Assembly (NCBI RefSeq): GCF_031451695.1
Contig: NZ_JARWAM010000001.1
Span: 372,001-436,000 of the forward strand
Source: Franzmannia qiaohouensis
Lineage (GTDB): Bacteria; Pseudomonadota; Gammaproteobacteria; Pseudomonadales; Halomonadaceae
Length of the DNA stretch: 64,000 nucleotides
Direction of reading: 5' to 3'
The notes under the pieces were generated by a model that ran no database searches, was not told where the DNA came from, and was given only the letters and a program-made list of their open reading frames with translations. Position numbers and translations under genes: made by a program. Of the stretch, positions 32,905 through 40,985 are shown piece after piece; position 1 is the stretch's first letter, and each line of letters starts with the position of its first letter.

Positions 32905-33339
32905 CTAGCTGGCGCGCTCGGCGGCCCCTTCGAAGGCCAGCCGGAAGGTGTCGCCGACGCGCTGGACCACGTCGTCATGGTCGGCGTCGTCGACCTCGAA
33001 CTCCGCCCACCATTCGCCGAAGCAGTGGCCGCTGGTGGTGATCGGCTTGAGCCGCATCTCCGACACATAGCCGCGCACCGGCAGCGCCGGGGCGTCGAGG
33101 ATGCGATAGCAGCACAGGTGCTCGCGGTCGGAGAGCGACAGCAGCTCCTCGCGGATGCCGTTGCCGTCGTGGTCGTGGAAGTGGCGTACGCAGCCCACCT
33201 GGTCGGCGGGCTTGCCGTCCTCGATGTAGCTCTTGGCGAAGAACGGGTGATAGTCGGGCAGCCCGTTGAAGTCGCGCAGCACGCGCCAGGCTTGCTCCAG
33301 GCTGATCGGCATGACGGCACTGACATAGACGCGGGTCAT
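32905..33339 (-). CDS. SRPBCC-family (START-like) protein
   Basis: A 144-residue protein of the SRPBCC (polyketide cyclase/START-like) superfamily. The N-terminal helix segment SLEQAWRVLRDFNGLPDYHPF is the usual opening (shown here in part), and the C-terminal helix starts at DVVQRVGDTFRLAFEG. These proteins bind hydrophobic ligands and some act as cyclases or isomerases. It has no signal peptide. It lies between the two TIM-barrel/Tm-1-like genes, with 10 and 24 nt spacers, and may act as an isomerase or cyclase on an aromatic or cyclic substrate; that role is inferred. Confidence 0.8.
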   Translation of the reverse strand: MTRVYVSAVMPISLEQAWRVLRDFNGLPDYHPFFAKSYIEDGKPADQVGCVRHFHDHDGNGIREELLSLSDREHLCCYRILDAPALPVRGYVSEMRLKPITTSGHCFGEWWAEFEVDDADHDDVVQRVGDTFRLAFEGAAERAS

Positions 33340-33363
33340 GGTGTGCTCCTTGTGTGGACTAGC

Positions 33364-34191
33364 TTATGCAATGGCCTTGAACTGGCGGATCTGCTCGGTG
33401 AGAGCGATCTCGGTGGGCAGCCGCTCCATGCTCGAGGCGCCGTAGAAGCCGTGGCAATGCTGGCTCTCGCGCATCACGTAGGCGGCGTCCTCGGGGGTGG
33501 CGATGGGCCCGCCGTGGCACAGCACCAGGACGTCGTCGCGCACTGCGCGTGCCGCCGCCGCCCACTCGTCGATCAGCCGCACTGACTCGTCGAGGGTCTT
33601 GGCGGTGGCGGCGCCGATGGTGCCGCCCACCGTGACGCCCATATGCGCGACGATGATGTCGGCGCCGGCCTCGGTCATGGCCACCGCCTCCTCGGCGGAG
33701 AACACGTAGGGCGTTGTGAGCATGTCCATCTCATGGGCCAGGCGGATCATCTCCACTTCCTGGGCGTAGGTGATGCCGGTCTCCTCGAGGCTGATGCGGA
33801 AAGTGCCGTCGATCAGGCCCACGGTGGGGAAGTTCTGCACCCCCGAGAAGCCCAGGTCCTTTAGCTCGCGCAGCAGCTTGGGCATGATCACGAAGGGGTC
33901 GGTGCCGTTGACCCCGGCCAGCACAGGGGTGTGCTTGACCACCGGCAGCACCTCCAGCGCCATCTCCTGGACGATCTGGTTGGCGTTGCCGTAGGCCAGC
34001 AGTCCGGCGGAGGAGGCGCGTCCCGCCATGCGGTAGCGCCCGGAGTTGTAGATCACGATCAGGTCGATGCCGCCGGCCTCCTCGCACTTGGCCGAGATGC
34101 CGGTACCGGCGCCGCCGCCGATGATCGGTTGGCCACGGGTGGCCATGTCACGAAAGCGGGCCATCAAGGTGGTTCTATCGAGCTGGGCCAT
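33364..34191 (-). CDS. TIM-barrel 'phosphoenolpyruvate hydrolase-like' protein, copy 2
   Basis: A 275-residue paralogue of the product at 30844-31677; nearly every block recurs (GGGAGTGISAKCEEAGG, YNSGRYRMAGRAS, GVQNFPTVGLIDG, CHGGPIATPEDAAY). The two copies look roughly 70% identical by eye. ATG 34191 is used; a longer frame reaches back into the upstream permease gene. It lies 34 nt after the livM-like gene of system 2 and before the SRPBCC gene. Two copies in one operon suggest either a hetero-oligomer or divergence toward two substrates. Confidence 0.85.
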   Translation of the reverse strand: MAQLDRTTLMARFRDMATRGQPIIGGGAGTGISAKCEEAGGIDLIVIYNSGRYRMAGRASSAGLLAYGNANQIVQEMALEVLPVVKHTPVLAGVNGTDPFVIMPKLLRELKDLGFSGVQNFPTVGLIDGTFRISLEETGITYAQEVEMIRLAHEMDMLTTPYVFSAEEAVAMTEAGADIIVAHMGVTVGGTIGAATAKTLDESVRLIDEWAAAARAVRDDVLVLCHGGPIATPEDAAYVMRESQHCHGFYGASSMERLPTEIALTEQIRQFKAIA

Positions 34192-34225
34192 GCTGGCCTC
34201 CTTGTTCTCAGGGTTAGCGGTCGGT

Positions 34226-35221
34226 TCAGCGCTGGCTATCGGCACGGGCGCTGGCGTGGGGCGGCGCCTTGGTTGGCTTTGGTACGTGGCGCGACCTCAG
34301 CAGTCGGCCGAGCTCGCCCACCACGCCCTGACGGAAGGTCAGCACACAGGTCATGAACACCACGCCGATGATCACCGTGACCCAGGCCCCGAACGGGTCC
34401 AGGTAGTGGTTGAGGGTGGAGACGATGACGGCGCCCACGGCGGGGCCGAACACGGTGTTCATGCCGCCCAGCAGGGTCATCAGGATGACGTCGCCGGAGG
34501 TGTGCCAGTGCACGTCGTAGAGGGCGGCGAGCTGAAAGATGATCGCCTTGAGCGAGCCGGCGATGCCCGACAGTCCCGCGGAGAGGGTGAACACCAGCAC
34601 CTTATAGCGCGCTACCGGATAGCCCAGCGAGATGGCTCGCGGCTCGTGCTCGCGGATCGCCCGCAGCACCTGGCCGAAGGGCGAGTTGACGGTACGCCAT
34701 ACCACCCACAGCCCGGCGCCGACGATGCCCAGCACCACGTAGTAGAGGGCCGCATCGCTGTTGAGGTCGATGATGCCCAGTAAGGTGCCGCGGGGAATGC
34801 GCTGGAGGCCGTCCTCGGCGCCGGTGAAGGGCGCCTGGAGGAAGAAAAAGAACACCAGCTGCGACATCGCCAGGGTGATCATCGCCAGGTAGATGCCGCT
34901 GCGGCGAATCGCCAGGGCGCCGATCACTGCGCCGAGCAGGGCTGCCACCAGGCCGCCGGCGAGGATGCCGAGCTCGGTGGGCACGCCGTAGGCCTTGACC
35001 AGCTGGCCGGTGACGTAGGCGCCGGTGCCGAAGAAGGCGGCGTGGCCGAAGGAGAGGATGCCGGTATGCCCGAGCAGCAGGTTGAAGGCGCAGGCGAACA
35101 GCACGAAGCACAGTGTCTTCATGATGAACACCGAATACACCAGCTGCGGGAAGAAGGGCACCGCCAGCAGTGCCAGCAGGCCGACGATCAGCAGCGGCCA
35201 GGTCAGGGAACGCAGGTGCAT
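34226..35221 (-). CDS. HAAT-type permease, LivM-like (system 2)
   Basis: A 331-residue inner-membrane permease with about nine helices. The LivM-type loop is NSPFGQVLRAIREHEPRA, and GHTGILSFGHAAFFGTGAY is the typical segment of the first half. It starts with ATG 35221, 2 nt after the livH-like gene stop. The hydrophilic C-terminal tail (about 30 residues) is rich in basic residues and Pro. It is distinct in sequence from the system-1 permease, so the two importers are not a recent duplication. Confidence 0.9.
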   Translation of the reverse strand: MHLRSLTWPLLIVGLLALLAVPFFPQLVYSVFIMKTLCFVLFACAFNLLLGHTGILSFGHAAFFGTGAYVTGQLVKAYGVPTELGILAGGLVAALLGAVIGALAIRRSGIYLAMITLAMSQLVFFFFLQAPFTGAEDGLQRIPRGTLLGIIDLNSDAALYYVVLGIVGAGLWVVWRTVNSPFGQVLRAIREHEPRAISLGYPVARYKVLVFTLSAGLSGIAGSLKAIIFQLAALYDVHWHTSGDVILMTLLGGMNTVFGPAVGAVIVSTLNHYLDPFGAWVTVIIGVVFMTCVLTFRQGVVGELGRLLRSRHVPKPTKAPPHASARADSQR

Positions 35222-35223
35222 GG

Positions 35224-36111
35224 TCAGCCCTCCTCTCGGCCGAACAGGCCGGCAGGGCGCAGCAGCAGCACCAGCACCATGACCAGGAACACGATGGTCG
35301 AGGAGAACTCCGAGTAGAACACCCGGGTGAAGCCCTCCACCACGCCCAGCCCCAGGCCGGTGACGATGGCGCCCATGATCGAGCCCAGGCCACCGATGAC
35401 GACCACCGCGAAGATAATGATCACCAGGCTCGAGCCCATCGACGGGTTGACGTGGAAGATCGGCGCGGCGAGTACCCCGGCAAACGCCGCCAGGCCCACC
35501 CCAACCCCGTAGGTCAGGGTCACCAGCCGCGGCACGTCGATGCCGAAGGCCTGGGTCAGTTCGGCGCGCTCGGTGGCGGCACGCAGATTGGCGCCCAGCG
35601 AGGTGCGTTCGATCACGAACCAGGTCACCAGGCATACCAGCAGGGCGGCGACGATCACGAAGCCGCGATACATCGGCAGGATCATGAAGCCCAGGTTGAG
35701 GGTGCCGCGCAGCGCCTCGGGGGTGGCGAAGGGCTGGCCGGAGGAGCCGAAGGCAACCCGGAAGCCGCCCTCCAGCACCAGCACCAGGCTGAAGGTCAGC
35801 AGCAGGCCGTAGATCGGGTCGAGCCCGTACAGCCGGCGCAGGAACAGCCACTCGAACAGCATGCCGAACAGCGCCACGGCCAGGGGGGCCACCAGCAGCG
35901 TGGTCCAGTAGTTGGCGCCGAGATGCTGGGCGAGCAGAAAGGCGGTGAAGGCGCCCAGCATGAAGAAGGCGCCGTGGGCGAAGTTGACGATCTTGAGCAC
36001 GCCGAAGATGATCGCCAGGCCGAGGCTCAAGACGGCATAGAAGGAGCCGTTGACGATACCCAGCATGAGCTGACCCATCAGGGCCTGAATGGGTACACCG
36101 AAGATATCCAT
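35224..36111 (-). CDS. HAAT-type permease, LivH-like (system 2)
   Basis: A 295-residue inner-membrane permease with about eight helices; FGVLKIVNFAHGAFFMLGAF and VVIGGLGSIMGAIVTGLGLG are the family blocks, and RPAGLFGREEG is the usual end. It lies 83 nt after the binding-protein gene, a gap that holds a strong stem-loop (36159-36188). It has the same strand and order as SBP, LivH, LivM in many HAAT operons; the ATPases of system 2 (livG/livF-like at 38386-39862) are on the other side of araC. Confidence 0.9.
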   Translation of the reverse strand: MDIFGVPIQALMGQLMLGIVNGSFYAVLSLGLAIIFGVLKIVNFAHGAFFMLGAFTAFLLAQHLGANYWTTLLVAPLAVALFGMLFEWLFLRRLYGLDPIYGLLLTFSLVLVLEGGFRVAFGSSGQPFATPEALRGTLNLGFMILPMYRGFVIVAALLVCLVTWFVIERTSLGANLRAATERAELTQAFGIDVPRLVTLTYGVGVGLAAFAGVLAAPIFHVNPSMGSSLVIIIFAVVVIGGLGSIMGAIVTGLGLGVVEGFTRVFYSEFSSTIVFLVMVLVLLLRPAGLFGREEG

Positions 36112-36158
36112 GATTGACTGCTCACAGAGAGAACGAAGGGGCGACGATCAGCATCACA

Positions 36159-36188
36159 CCGCTGCCCGGGGAGCCCCCCGGGCAGCGG
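36159..36188 (-). terminator. Intercistronic stem-loop after the system-2 binding-protein gene
   Basis: A 12-bp perfect GC stem (CCGCTGCCCGGG with its complement) and a 6-nt loop lie 7 nt after the binding-protein stop and 48 nt before the permease start. No T-run follows, so it is more likely to reduce read-through or protect the 3' end of the binding-protein mRNA than to stop all transcription. Confidence 0.6.
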
Positions 36189-36194
36189 CCGCGC

Positions 36195-37427
36195 TCACTG
36201 GTTGTGTTCGAGCAGGTAGCAGCTGCTGTCTTCTAGCGGCTGGAAGGCCTCTTCGCCGGGGATGGTGGCCACCAGGCGCAGGAAGTCGTAGTCATACTCC
36301 GACTCGTCGGGTGCCTTGACTTCCCACAGGTACTGGTCGTGGACCATGCGGCCGTTGGGGCGGATATAGCCGCCGCTGGCGAAGAAGTCGTTGATCTCCA
36401 GTTCGCGCATCTGCTCGGAGACGGCGTCCGGGTCATCCGTGCCAGCGGCTTCCACGGCGTTGAGGTAGTGCATGGTGGAGGAGTAGTTGCCGGCCTGGGC
36501 CATGTTGGGCATGCGGCCGGTGCGCTCGTAGAAGCGCTGGGAGAACTCGCGGGTCTCGTCGTCGGCATCCCAGTAGAAGGCGTTGGTCAGCAGCAGCCCC
36601 TGGGCCGCCTCCAGGCCGAGGCTGACGATGTCGTCGTACCACAGCAGCAGGGCAGCCGGGCGTTGATCTGGGGAGACCCCGAACTCGGACAGCGCGTTGA
36701 TGGCGTTGATGGCATCGGCGCCGGTGGAGGCGATACCGATGATCTCGGCGCCGGAGGCCTGGGCCTGGAGGGCGTAAGAGGAGAAGTCGGTGGTGTCCAG
36801 CGGGTGGCGGGCGGCGCCCACGACCTGGCCGCCGGCCTCGCGCACCACCTCGGAGACCTGCTCCTCGAGGCCGATGCCGAAGGCGAAGTCGACGGTGAGG
36901 AAGAACCAGGTGTCACCGCCGTCCTCGACGATCGTCTTGCCGGTGCCCTGGGCCAGCGAATAGGCGTCGTAGGTGTAGTGGGTCACATAGGGGGAGCAGT
37001 AGTCGTTGGTCAGCCCGATGTTGGACGCCGAGTTGGAAATGGCGTGGCGCTGACGCTCTTCGGCCACCGCCGCCACCGCCAGGGCGACCCCGGAGTTGGA
37101 GAGGTCGTTGATCATGTCGACGCCGTCGTTGTCGTACCACTCTCGGGCACGACTGGCGCCGGTATCGGCGCGGTTGCGGTGATCGCCGTAGATCACCTCG
37201 ATCGGCACGCCGCCGACCTCACCGCCGAAGTCCTCCACCGCCATGCGCACGGCTTCCACCGCAGCCTCGCCGGAGAGGTCGGTGTAGATGCCGGACATGT
37301 CGGTCAGCACGCCGATACGCACTACATCATCGGAAAAGCCATTGCTGGCCATGGCGCCGGAGGCGGCGCCCATGGCGAGCACCATCGACGACAGGGCGAA
37401 GGTTTTCAAAGGGGTCTTGGCTGGCAT
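36195..37427 (-). CDS. HAAT-type periplasmic substrate-binding protein (system 2)
   Basis: A 410-residue exported binding protein. Its signal peptide (about 1-28) ends near GAMASNG. The mature domain starts DDVVRIGVLTDMSG, with SGEAAVEAVRMAVEDFGG following, as in family LivJ-like proteins that bind amino acids, amides or aromatic acids. GDHRNRADTGASRAREW is another family block. The start has an AGGAGATTAAC site. It is divergent from araC with 106 nt between, so AraC probably controls it. The presence of a second, distinct binding protein suggests that the pathway imports two related compounds or one at two affinities. Confidence 0.9.
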   Translation of the reverse strand: MPAKTPLKTFALSSMVLAMGAASGAMASNGFSDDVVRIGVLTDMSGIYTDLSGEAAVEAVRMAVEDFGGEVGGVPIEVIYGDHRNRADTGASRAREWYDNDGVDMINDLSNSGVALAVAAVAEERQRHAISNSASNIGLTNDYCSPYVTHYTYDAYSLAQGTGKTIVEDGGDTWFFLTVDFAFGIGLEEQVSEVVREAGGQVVGAARHPLDTTDFSSYALQAQASGAEIIGIASTGADAINAINALSEFGVSPDQRPAALLLWYDDIVSLGLEAAQGLLLTNAFYWDADDETREFSQRFYERTGRMPNMAQAGNYSSTMHYLNAVEAAGTDDPDAVSEQMRELEINDFFASGGYIRPNGRMVHDQYLWEVKAPDESEYDYDFLRLVATIPGEEAFQPLEDSSCYLLEHNQ

Positions 37428-37533
37428 GTTAATCTCCTGTGCTCGTTGTAAATGTTGTTATAGTTGGCCTTGAGCAGCCGCTTTCTGTTATGTGTTGCTG
37501 CTATCAGTAAGGGCCAAAAAGAGTGATCCCGCC

Positions 37534-38379
37534 ATGGCGTCAGCACACGACTACCTATCCGAAACCCACATCGTGGGTGACGATACCCAGCAGTGGATCG
37601 TGCGCGTTGACGACTGCCAGGCGCTGAAGGATCGGCACATTTCCCACGTCGGGGTCGGCGATGCCGCGGTGCCCTACCGCATCGTGCGCACGCGGCTCAG
37701 CGGCGCCTATATCCACGGCTCGCTGGGCGGCGAGGGGCGCATGCTGCTCGACGGCGGCTGGTGCAGCATGCGCCGCAACATGATGTCCTTCGCTCCGGCC
37801 CACGGCCTGCACGCCTTCCATGCCGTGCCGGGAAGCCGCTGGCAGTACTGCTGGGTGCGCTACCTGCCGAGTGCGCCGCGCTCGGTGGTGGGCACCATCG
37901 CGCCGATCATGCAGCACTTCGATCCCGAGCCGATGAAGCACGCCATCCTGGGGCTCTACAGCGAGGTGTTTCACGGCCAGGGCGATGCCGCCAGCTGCGA
38001 GATGTGGGGCGATACCATCGAGCGCTATATCTCGCGCTTCGCCGATCCGTGGCGGCGCGACGCGCGCATCGTGGCGGTGTTCGACGCGGTGATCCCGACC
38101 CTGGAGAAGCACTGGACCATCGAGGAGATGGCCGAGATCGCCCACGTCAGCAGCGAGCATCTGCGGCGTATCAGCCGCAAGGTGTTCGGCCGCAGCCCCA
38201 TGCAGCAGCTGGCCCAGCTGCGCATGCAGCACGCCGCTCACCTGCTGGCCACCAGCAGCCTGCCGGTGGAGGAGATCGCCGGACGGGTCGGCTACCAGAG
38301 CCCATTCGCCTTCTCCAAGACCTTCAAGCGCATGAAGGGGGTCTCGCCGTCGCACTTTCGCCACCATAGCCAGGCGTGA
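37534..38379 (+). CDS. AraC-family transcription regulator of the ABC/Tm-1-like island
   Basis: A 281-residue AraC/XylS-type regulator. The C-terminal 100 residues hold two helix-turn-helix motifs (WTIEEMAEIAHVSSEHLRRISRK and LPVEEIAGRVGYQSPFAFSKTFKRMKG, each shown in part by position), and the N-terminal part is an effector-binding cupin-like domain. ATG 37534 is used. It is divergent from the system-2 binding protein and convergent with livF-2 (6 nt between stops). The first 40 bp of its coding region, and part of its upstream sequence, are duplicated at 39941-39998 before livG-2. It therefore probably activates both operons when an effector is present. Confidence 0.88.
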   Translation: MASAHDYLSETHIVGDDTQQWIVRVDDCQALKDRHISHVGVGDAAVPYRIVRTRLSGAYIHGSLGGEGRMLLDGGWCSMRRNMMSFAPAHGLHAFHAVPGSRWQYCWVRYLPSAPRSVVGTIAPIMQHFDPEPMKHAILGLYSEVFHGQGDAASCEMWGDTIERYISRFADPWRRDARIVAVFDAVIPTLEKHWTIEEMAEIAHVSSEHLRRISRKVFGRSPMQQLAQLRMQHAAHLLATSSLPVEEIAGRVGYQSPFAFSKTFKRMKGVSPSHFRHHSQA

Positions 38380-38385
38380 GCGCGC

Positions 38386-39114
38386 TCAGACACCGAGCTG
38401 GGCCAGCAGCGCATCGGCGTTGTGCTCGATGCTCTGGCGGTCGTAGCTGGCCACCACCTGGCCGTGGTCGACCAGGTAGTGGTGGTCGGCCAGCGACATC
38501 GCGAAGCGCAGGTTCTGCTCTACTAGCAGGATGGTGTAGCCCTGTTCCTTGAGGTGGCGGATGGTGTTGCCGATCTGCTCGACGATGGCCGGCGCCAGGC
38601 CTTCGGTGGGCTCGTCGAGGAGCAGAAAGCGTGCTCCGGTGCGCAGGATGCGGCCGATCGCCAGCATCTGCTGCTCGCCCCCGGAGAGCTTGGAGCCGGG
38701 GCTGCGCAGGCGTTCACGCAGGTTGGGAAAGAGGTCGAGTATCTGCTCGGTGGAAAGACCGCTGGAATTGATGCGCCGCGGCAACTCGAGGTTCTCGCGT
38801 ACGTCCAGGGTGGCATAGATGCCGCGGTCCTCGGGGCAGAAGGCGATCCCTTGGCGAGCGATATGGTAGGGCCGCCGGTCGACGGTCTCGACGCCTTGCA
38901 GGGCAATGCTGCCCTGGCGCCGCGGCACGATGCCCATGATCGACTTGAGGGTCGTCGACTTGCCGGCGCCGTTGCGCCCCAGCAGGGTCACCACCTGGCC
39001 CTCGGGCACCTCGAGATCGATGCCGTGGAGCACGTGGCTTTCGCCGTACCAGGCCTGCAGGCCGCGGATGCTGAGCATTGGCGCGGGGCGCGGGTCGAGT
39101 GCTGGTTCAGCCAT
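38386..39114 (-). CDS. Branched-chain-amino-acid-type ABC importer ATPase, LivF-like (system 2)
   Basis: A 242-residue ABC ATPase of LivF type. Walker A is GRNGAGKST, the signature LSGGEQQMLA, Walker B is LLLDEPTEGLAP and the switch region LLVEQNLRF. ATG 39114 overlaps the livG-like gene by 8 nt; a slightly longer frame starts at 39141. It converges with araC. Together with the LivG-like subunit it is separated from its permease genes by araC, an unusual arrangement suggesting rearrangement. Confidence 0.9.
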   Translation of the reverse strand: MAEPALDPRPAPMLSIRGLQAWYGESHVLHGIDLEVPEGQVVTLLGRNGAGKSTTLKSIMGIVPRRQGSIALQGVETVDRRPYHIARQGIAFCPEDRGIYATLDVRENLELPRRINSSGLSTEQILDLFPNLRERLRSPGSKLSGGEQQMLAIGRILRTGARFLLLDEPTEGLAPAIVEQIGNTIRHLKEQGYTILLVEQNLRFAMSLADHHYLVDHGQVVASYDRQSIEHNADALLAQLGV

Positions 39115-39862
39115 GCGCGGCACCTCCGATATAGGATTCAATGACTCGCGGGTCCTTGGACACCGTGGCGTAGTCGCCCTCCACCAGCACCTCGCCGCGG
39201 GCCAGTACCGTGATGCGGTCGCACAGCTCGGCGACCACGCCGAGGTTGTGCTCGACCATCAGCACGGTGCGGCCCTCGGCGACGCGACGGATGAGCGCGG
39301 CAATGCGGCCGACGTCCTCGGTGCCCATGCCGGCCAGCGGCTCGTCGAGCAGCATCACCTGCGGATCCAGTGCCAGGGTAGTGGCCAGCTCCAGGGCGCG
39401 CTTGCGGCCGTAGGGCAGTTCGGCGGCGGGAGTGTCGACCACATCGCTCAGGCCAACGTCGTCGAGCAGCTCCTCGGCACGCCGTCGCTGGTGGTCGAGG
39501 CGCCGGTGCGAACCCCAGAAGTCATAGGATTCACCGCGGTGGCGCTGCAGTGCCAGCTTGACGTTCTCCAGCGCGGTAAGGCGGCCGAACACCGCCGAGA
39601 TCTGGAACGAACGCACCAGCCCCAGGCGGGCAATCTGGTCCGGTTTGAGGGCGGTGATATCGCGGCCCTTGAACAGGATCTGGCCGCTGGTGGGGGCCAG
39701 GAATTTGGTGAGCAGATTGAAGCAGGTCGTCTTGCCGGCGCCGTTGGCGCCGATCATGGCGTGGATGGTGCCCGGCAGCACCTGAAAAGAGATGTCGTTG
39801 ACCGCCTTGAAGCCCTTGAAGCTCTTGGTCAGGCCGGTGGTCTCGATGATTGCCTCTGGCAT
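39107..39862 (-). CDS. Branched-chain-amino-acid-type ABC importer ATPase, LivG-like (system 2)
   Basis: A 251-residue ABC ATPase of LivG type. Walker A is GANGAGKTT, the signature region ELPYGRKRALELA, Walker B is VMLLDEPLAGMG and the switch is LMVEHNLGVV. The start is ATG 39862. About 98 nt upstream, on the opposite strand, is the truncated araC copy (39960). A livG/livF pair facing an araC-like start repeats the arrangement at the system-2 binding protein, so the same regulator probably acts on both. Confidence 0.9.
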   Translation of the reverse strand: MPEAIIETTGLTKSFKGFKAVNDISFQVLPGTIHAMIGANGAGKTTCFNLLTKFLAPTSGQILFKGRDITALKPDQIARLGLVRSFQISAVFGRLTALENVKLALQRHRGESYDFWGSHRRLDHQRRRAEELLDDVGLSDVVDTPAAELPYGRKRALELATTLALDPQVMLLDEPLAGMGTEDVGRIAALIRRVAEGRTVLMVEHNLGVVAELCDRITVLARGEVLVEGDYATVSKDPRVIESYIGGAAHG

Positions 39863-39959
39863 CACAGGCTCCGCCGCTATTGTCGTTATGGGTGCGTATT
39901 TGGCCGCCGGGCGGTCTCGCCCGGCCATTCAGTTATGGTGCATACAGGGCCATTTCGCC

Positions 39960-40040
39960 ATGATCATAGCGCACGACAAACTATCCGAAACCCACATTGG
40001 GATTGCGGGTCGGCTGGCGGTGATCCATGCAATTTGTTGA
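39960..40040 (+). pseudogene. Truncated copy of the araC start region
   Basis: This short frame begins MIIAHDKLSETHI, against MASAHDYLSETHI at the start of the intact AraC product (37534). CTATCCGAAACCCACAT is identical at 37555-37571 and 39981-39997. Upstream of both there is AGGGCCA and a similar GTTATG segment. After about 14 codons similarity ends and the frame stops. It is thus a remnant, or a duplicated control region carrying the beginning of araC. It lies divergent from livG-2, just as araC lies divergent from the system-2 binding-protein gene. Confidence 0.7.
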
Positions 40041-40055
40041 AAAATAGATGAAAAA

Positions 40056-40985
40056 TTAATCGTGCCAGACCCTTAGCTGGCGCAGATGCGCTTCCTGTGC
40101 CTGGCCGGGGCTTAGCGGTGCCAGGTGCACCTCGCTGCCCGGCAGGCACTGGGCGAGAGTGGCGCAGGCGCTGGGGGTGAGGGCGCCCAGCCGCGGGTAG
40201 CCGCCGATGGTCTGCCGGTCGTTGAGCAGCACAATGGGCTGGCCGTCGGCGGGTACCTGCACGGCGCCCAGCGGAATGCCCTCCGAGACCATGCCGCGCA
40301 GCGAGCAACGCAGCGCCGGGCCGGTCAGCCGCACGCCCATGCGGTCGGCGCGGTTGTCGACATGCCAGGGCAGGTTGAAGGCGCGGAACAGGCTGGCGCC
40401 GCTGAAGTGGGCGATCTGCGCACCGGGCACCAGCGCCAGGTGGCAGCCTGGCTCGGGCATGCGCGGTCCCCGGCCCTCGGGCAGCCGACGCTCGGCGGGC
40501 GCCGCGCCGGGCCAGCCGAGGCGGTCGCCGACGGCCAGCGGCTGGCCGTCGCCGTTGAGGCCGCCCAGGCGTTCGCGCACGGTGCAGGCGCGGCTGCCCA
40601 GCACCTCGGGGGCTGCGAGGCCGCCGGGGAACGCCAGGTAGGTGCGCAGCCCGGCGCGCGGCTGGCGGAATACCAGCCGCTGGCCGGGGCGCACCGTGAA
40701 GCTGGTGCCGGGAGTGAGCGGCGCATCGTCGAGGGTGGCGGCGAGGTCGGCGCCGGCCAGCGCCAGGCGGGTGGCCCGCTCTACCTCGAGGGTCAGACCG
40801 CCGCCCATGACGATTTCCAGGGCGGCACTGTCGAGGGGGTTGCCGAGCAGCCAGTTGGCCCAGCGAAACGAGATCCAGTCGGCGGCACCGCCCTGGGTCA
40901 CCCCCAGGTGGCGCACGCCGAATCGGCCGCCATCCTCCACCAGCGCCAGCGGGCCGGCCTGCTTGACCACCATGCCGTCGCTCAT
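40056..40985 (-). CDS. pxpC: 5-oxoprolinase subunit C (biotin-dependent carboxyltransferase-like domain)
   Basis: A 309-residue PxpC (KipA/YbgK) protein. With PxpA and PxpB it makes the ATP-dependent prokaryotic 5-oxoprolinase, which opens pyroglutamate to glutamate. Family blocks include QAGPLALVEDGGRFGVRHLGVTQGGAAD (shown in part), ALEIVMGGG and GYPRLGALTPS. PxpC resembles the carboxyltransferase half of allophanate hydrolase-like proteins. It overlaps pxpB by 4 nt. It is the last gene of the pxpABC operon, 193 nt from livG-2. Confidence 0.93.
   Translation of the reverse strand: MSDGMVVKQAGPLALVEDGGRFGVRHLGVTQGGAADWISFRWANWLLGNPLDSAALEIVMGGGLTLEVERATRLALAGADLAATLDDAPLTPGTSFTVRPGQRLVFRQPRAGLRTYLAFPGGLAAPEVLGSRACTVRERLGGLNGDGQPLAVGDRLGWPGAAPAERRLPEGRGPRMPEPGCHLALVPGAQIAHFSGASLFRAFNLPWHVDNRADRMGVRLTGPALRCSLRGMVSEGIPLGAVQVPADGQPIVLLNDRQTIGGYPRLGALTPSACATLAQCLPGSEVHLAPLSPGQAQEAHLRQLRVWHD

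Noticed and set aside
32905..33339. SRPBCC protein as a toxin-like RatA homologue
   Set aside because: RatA-type toxins share the START-like fold, but the sequence and context (catabolic operon, no RatB partner) do not support that.
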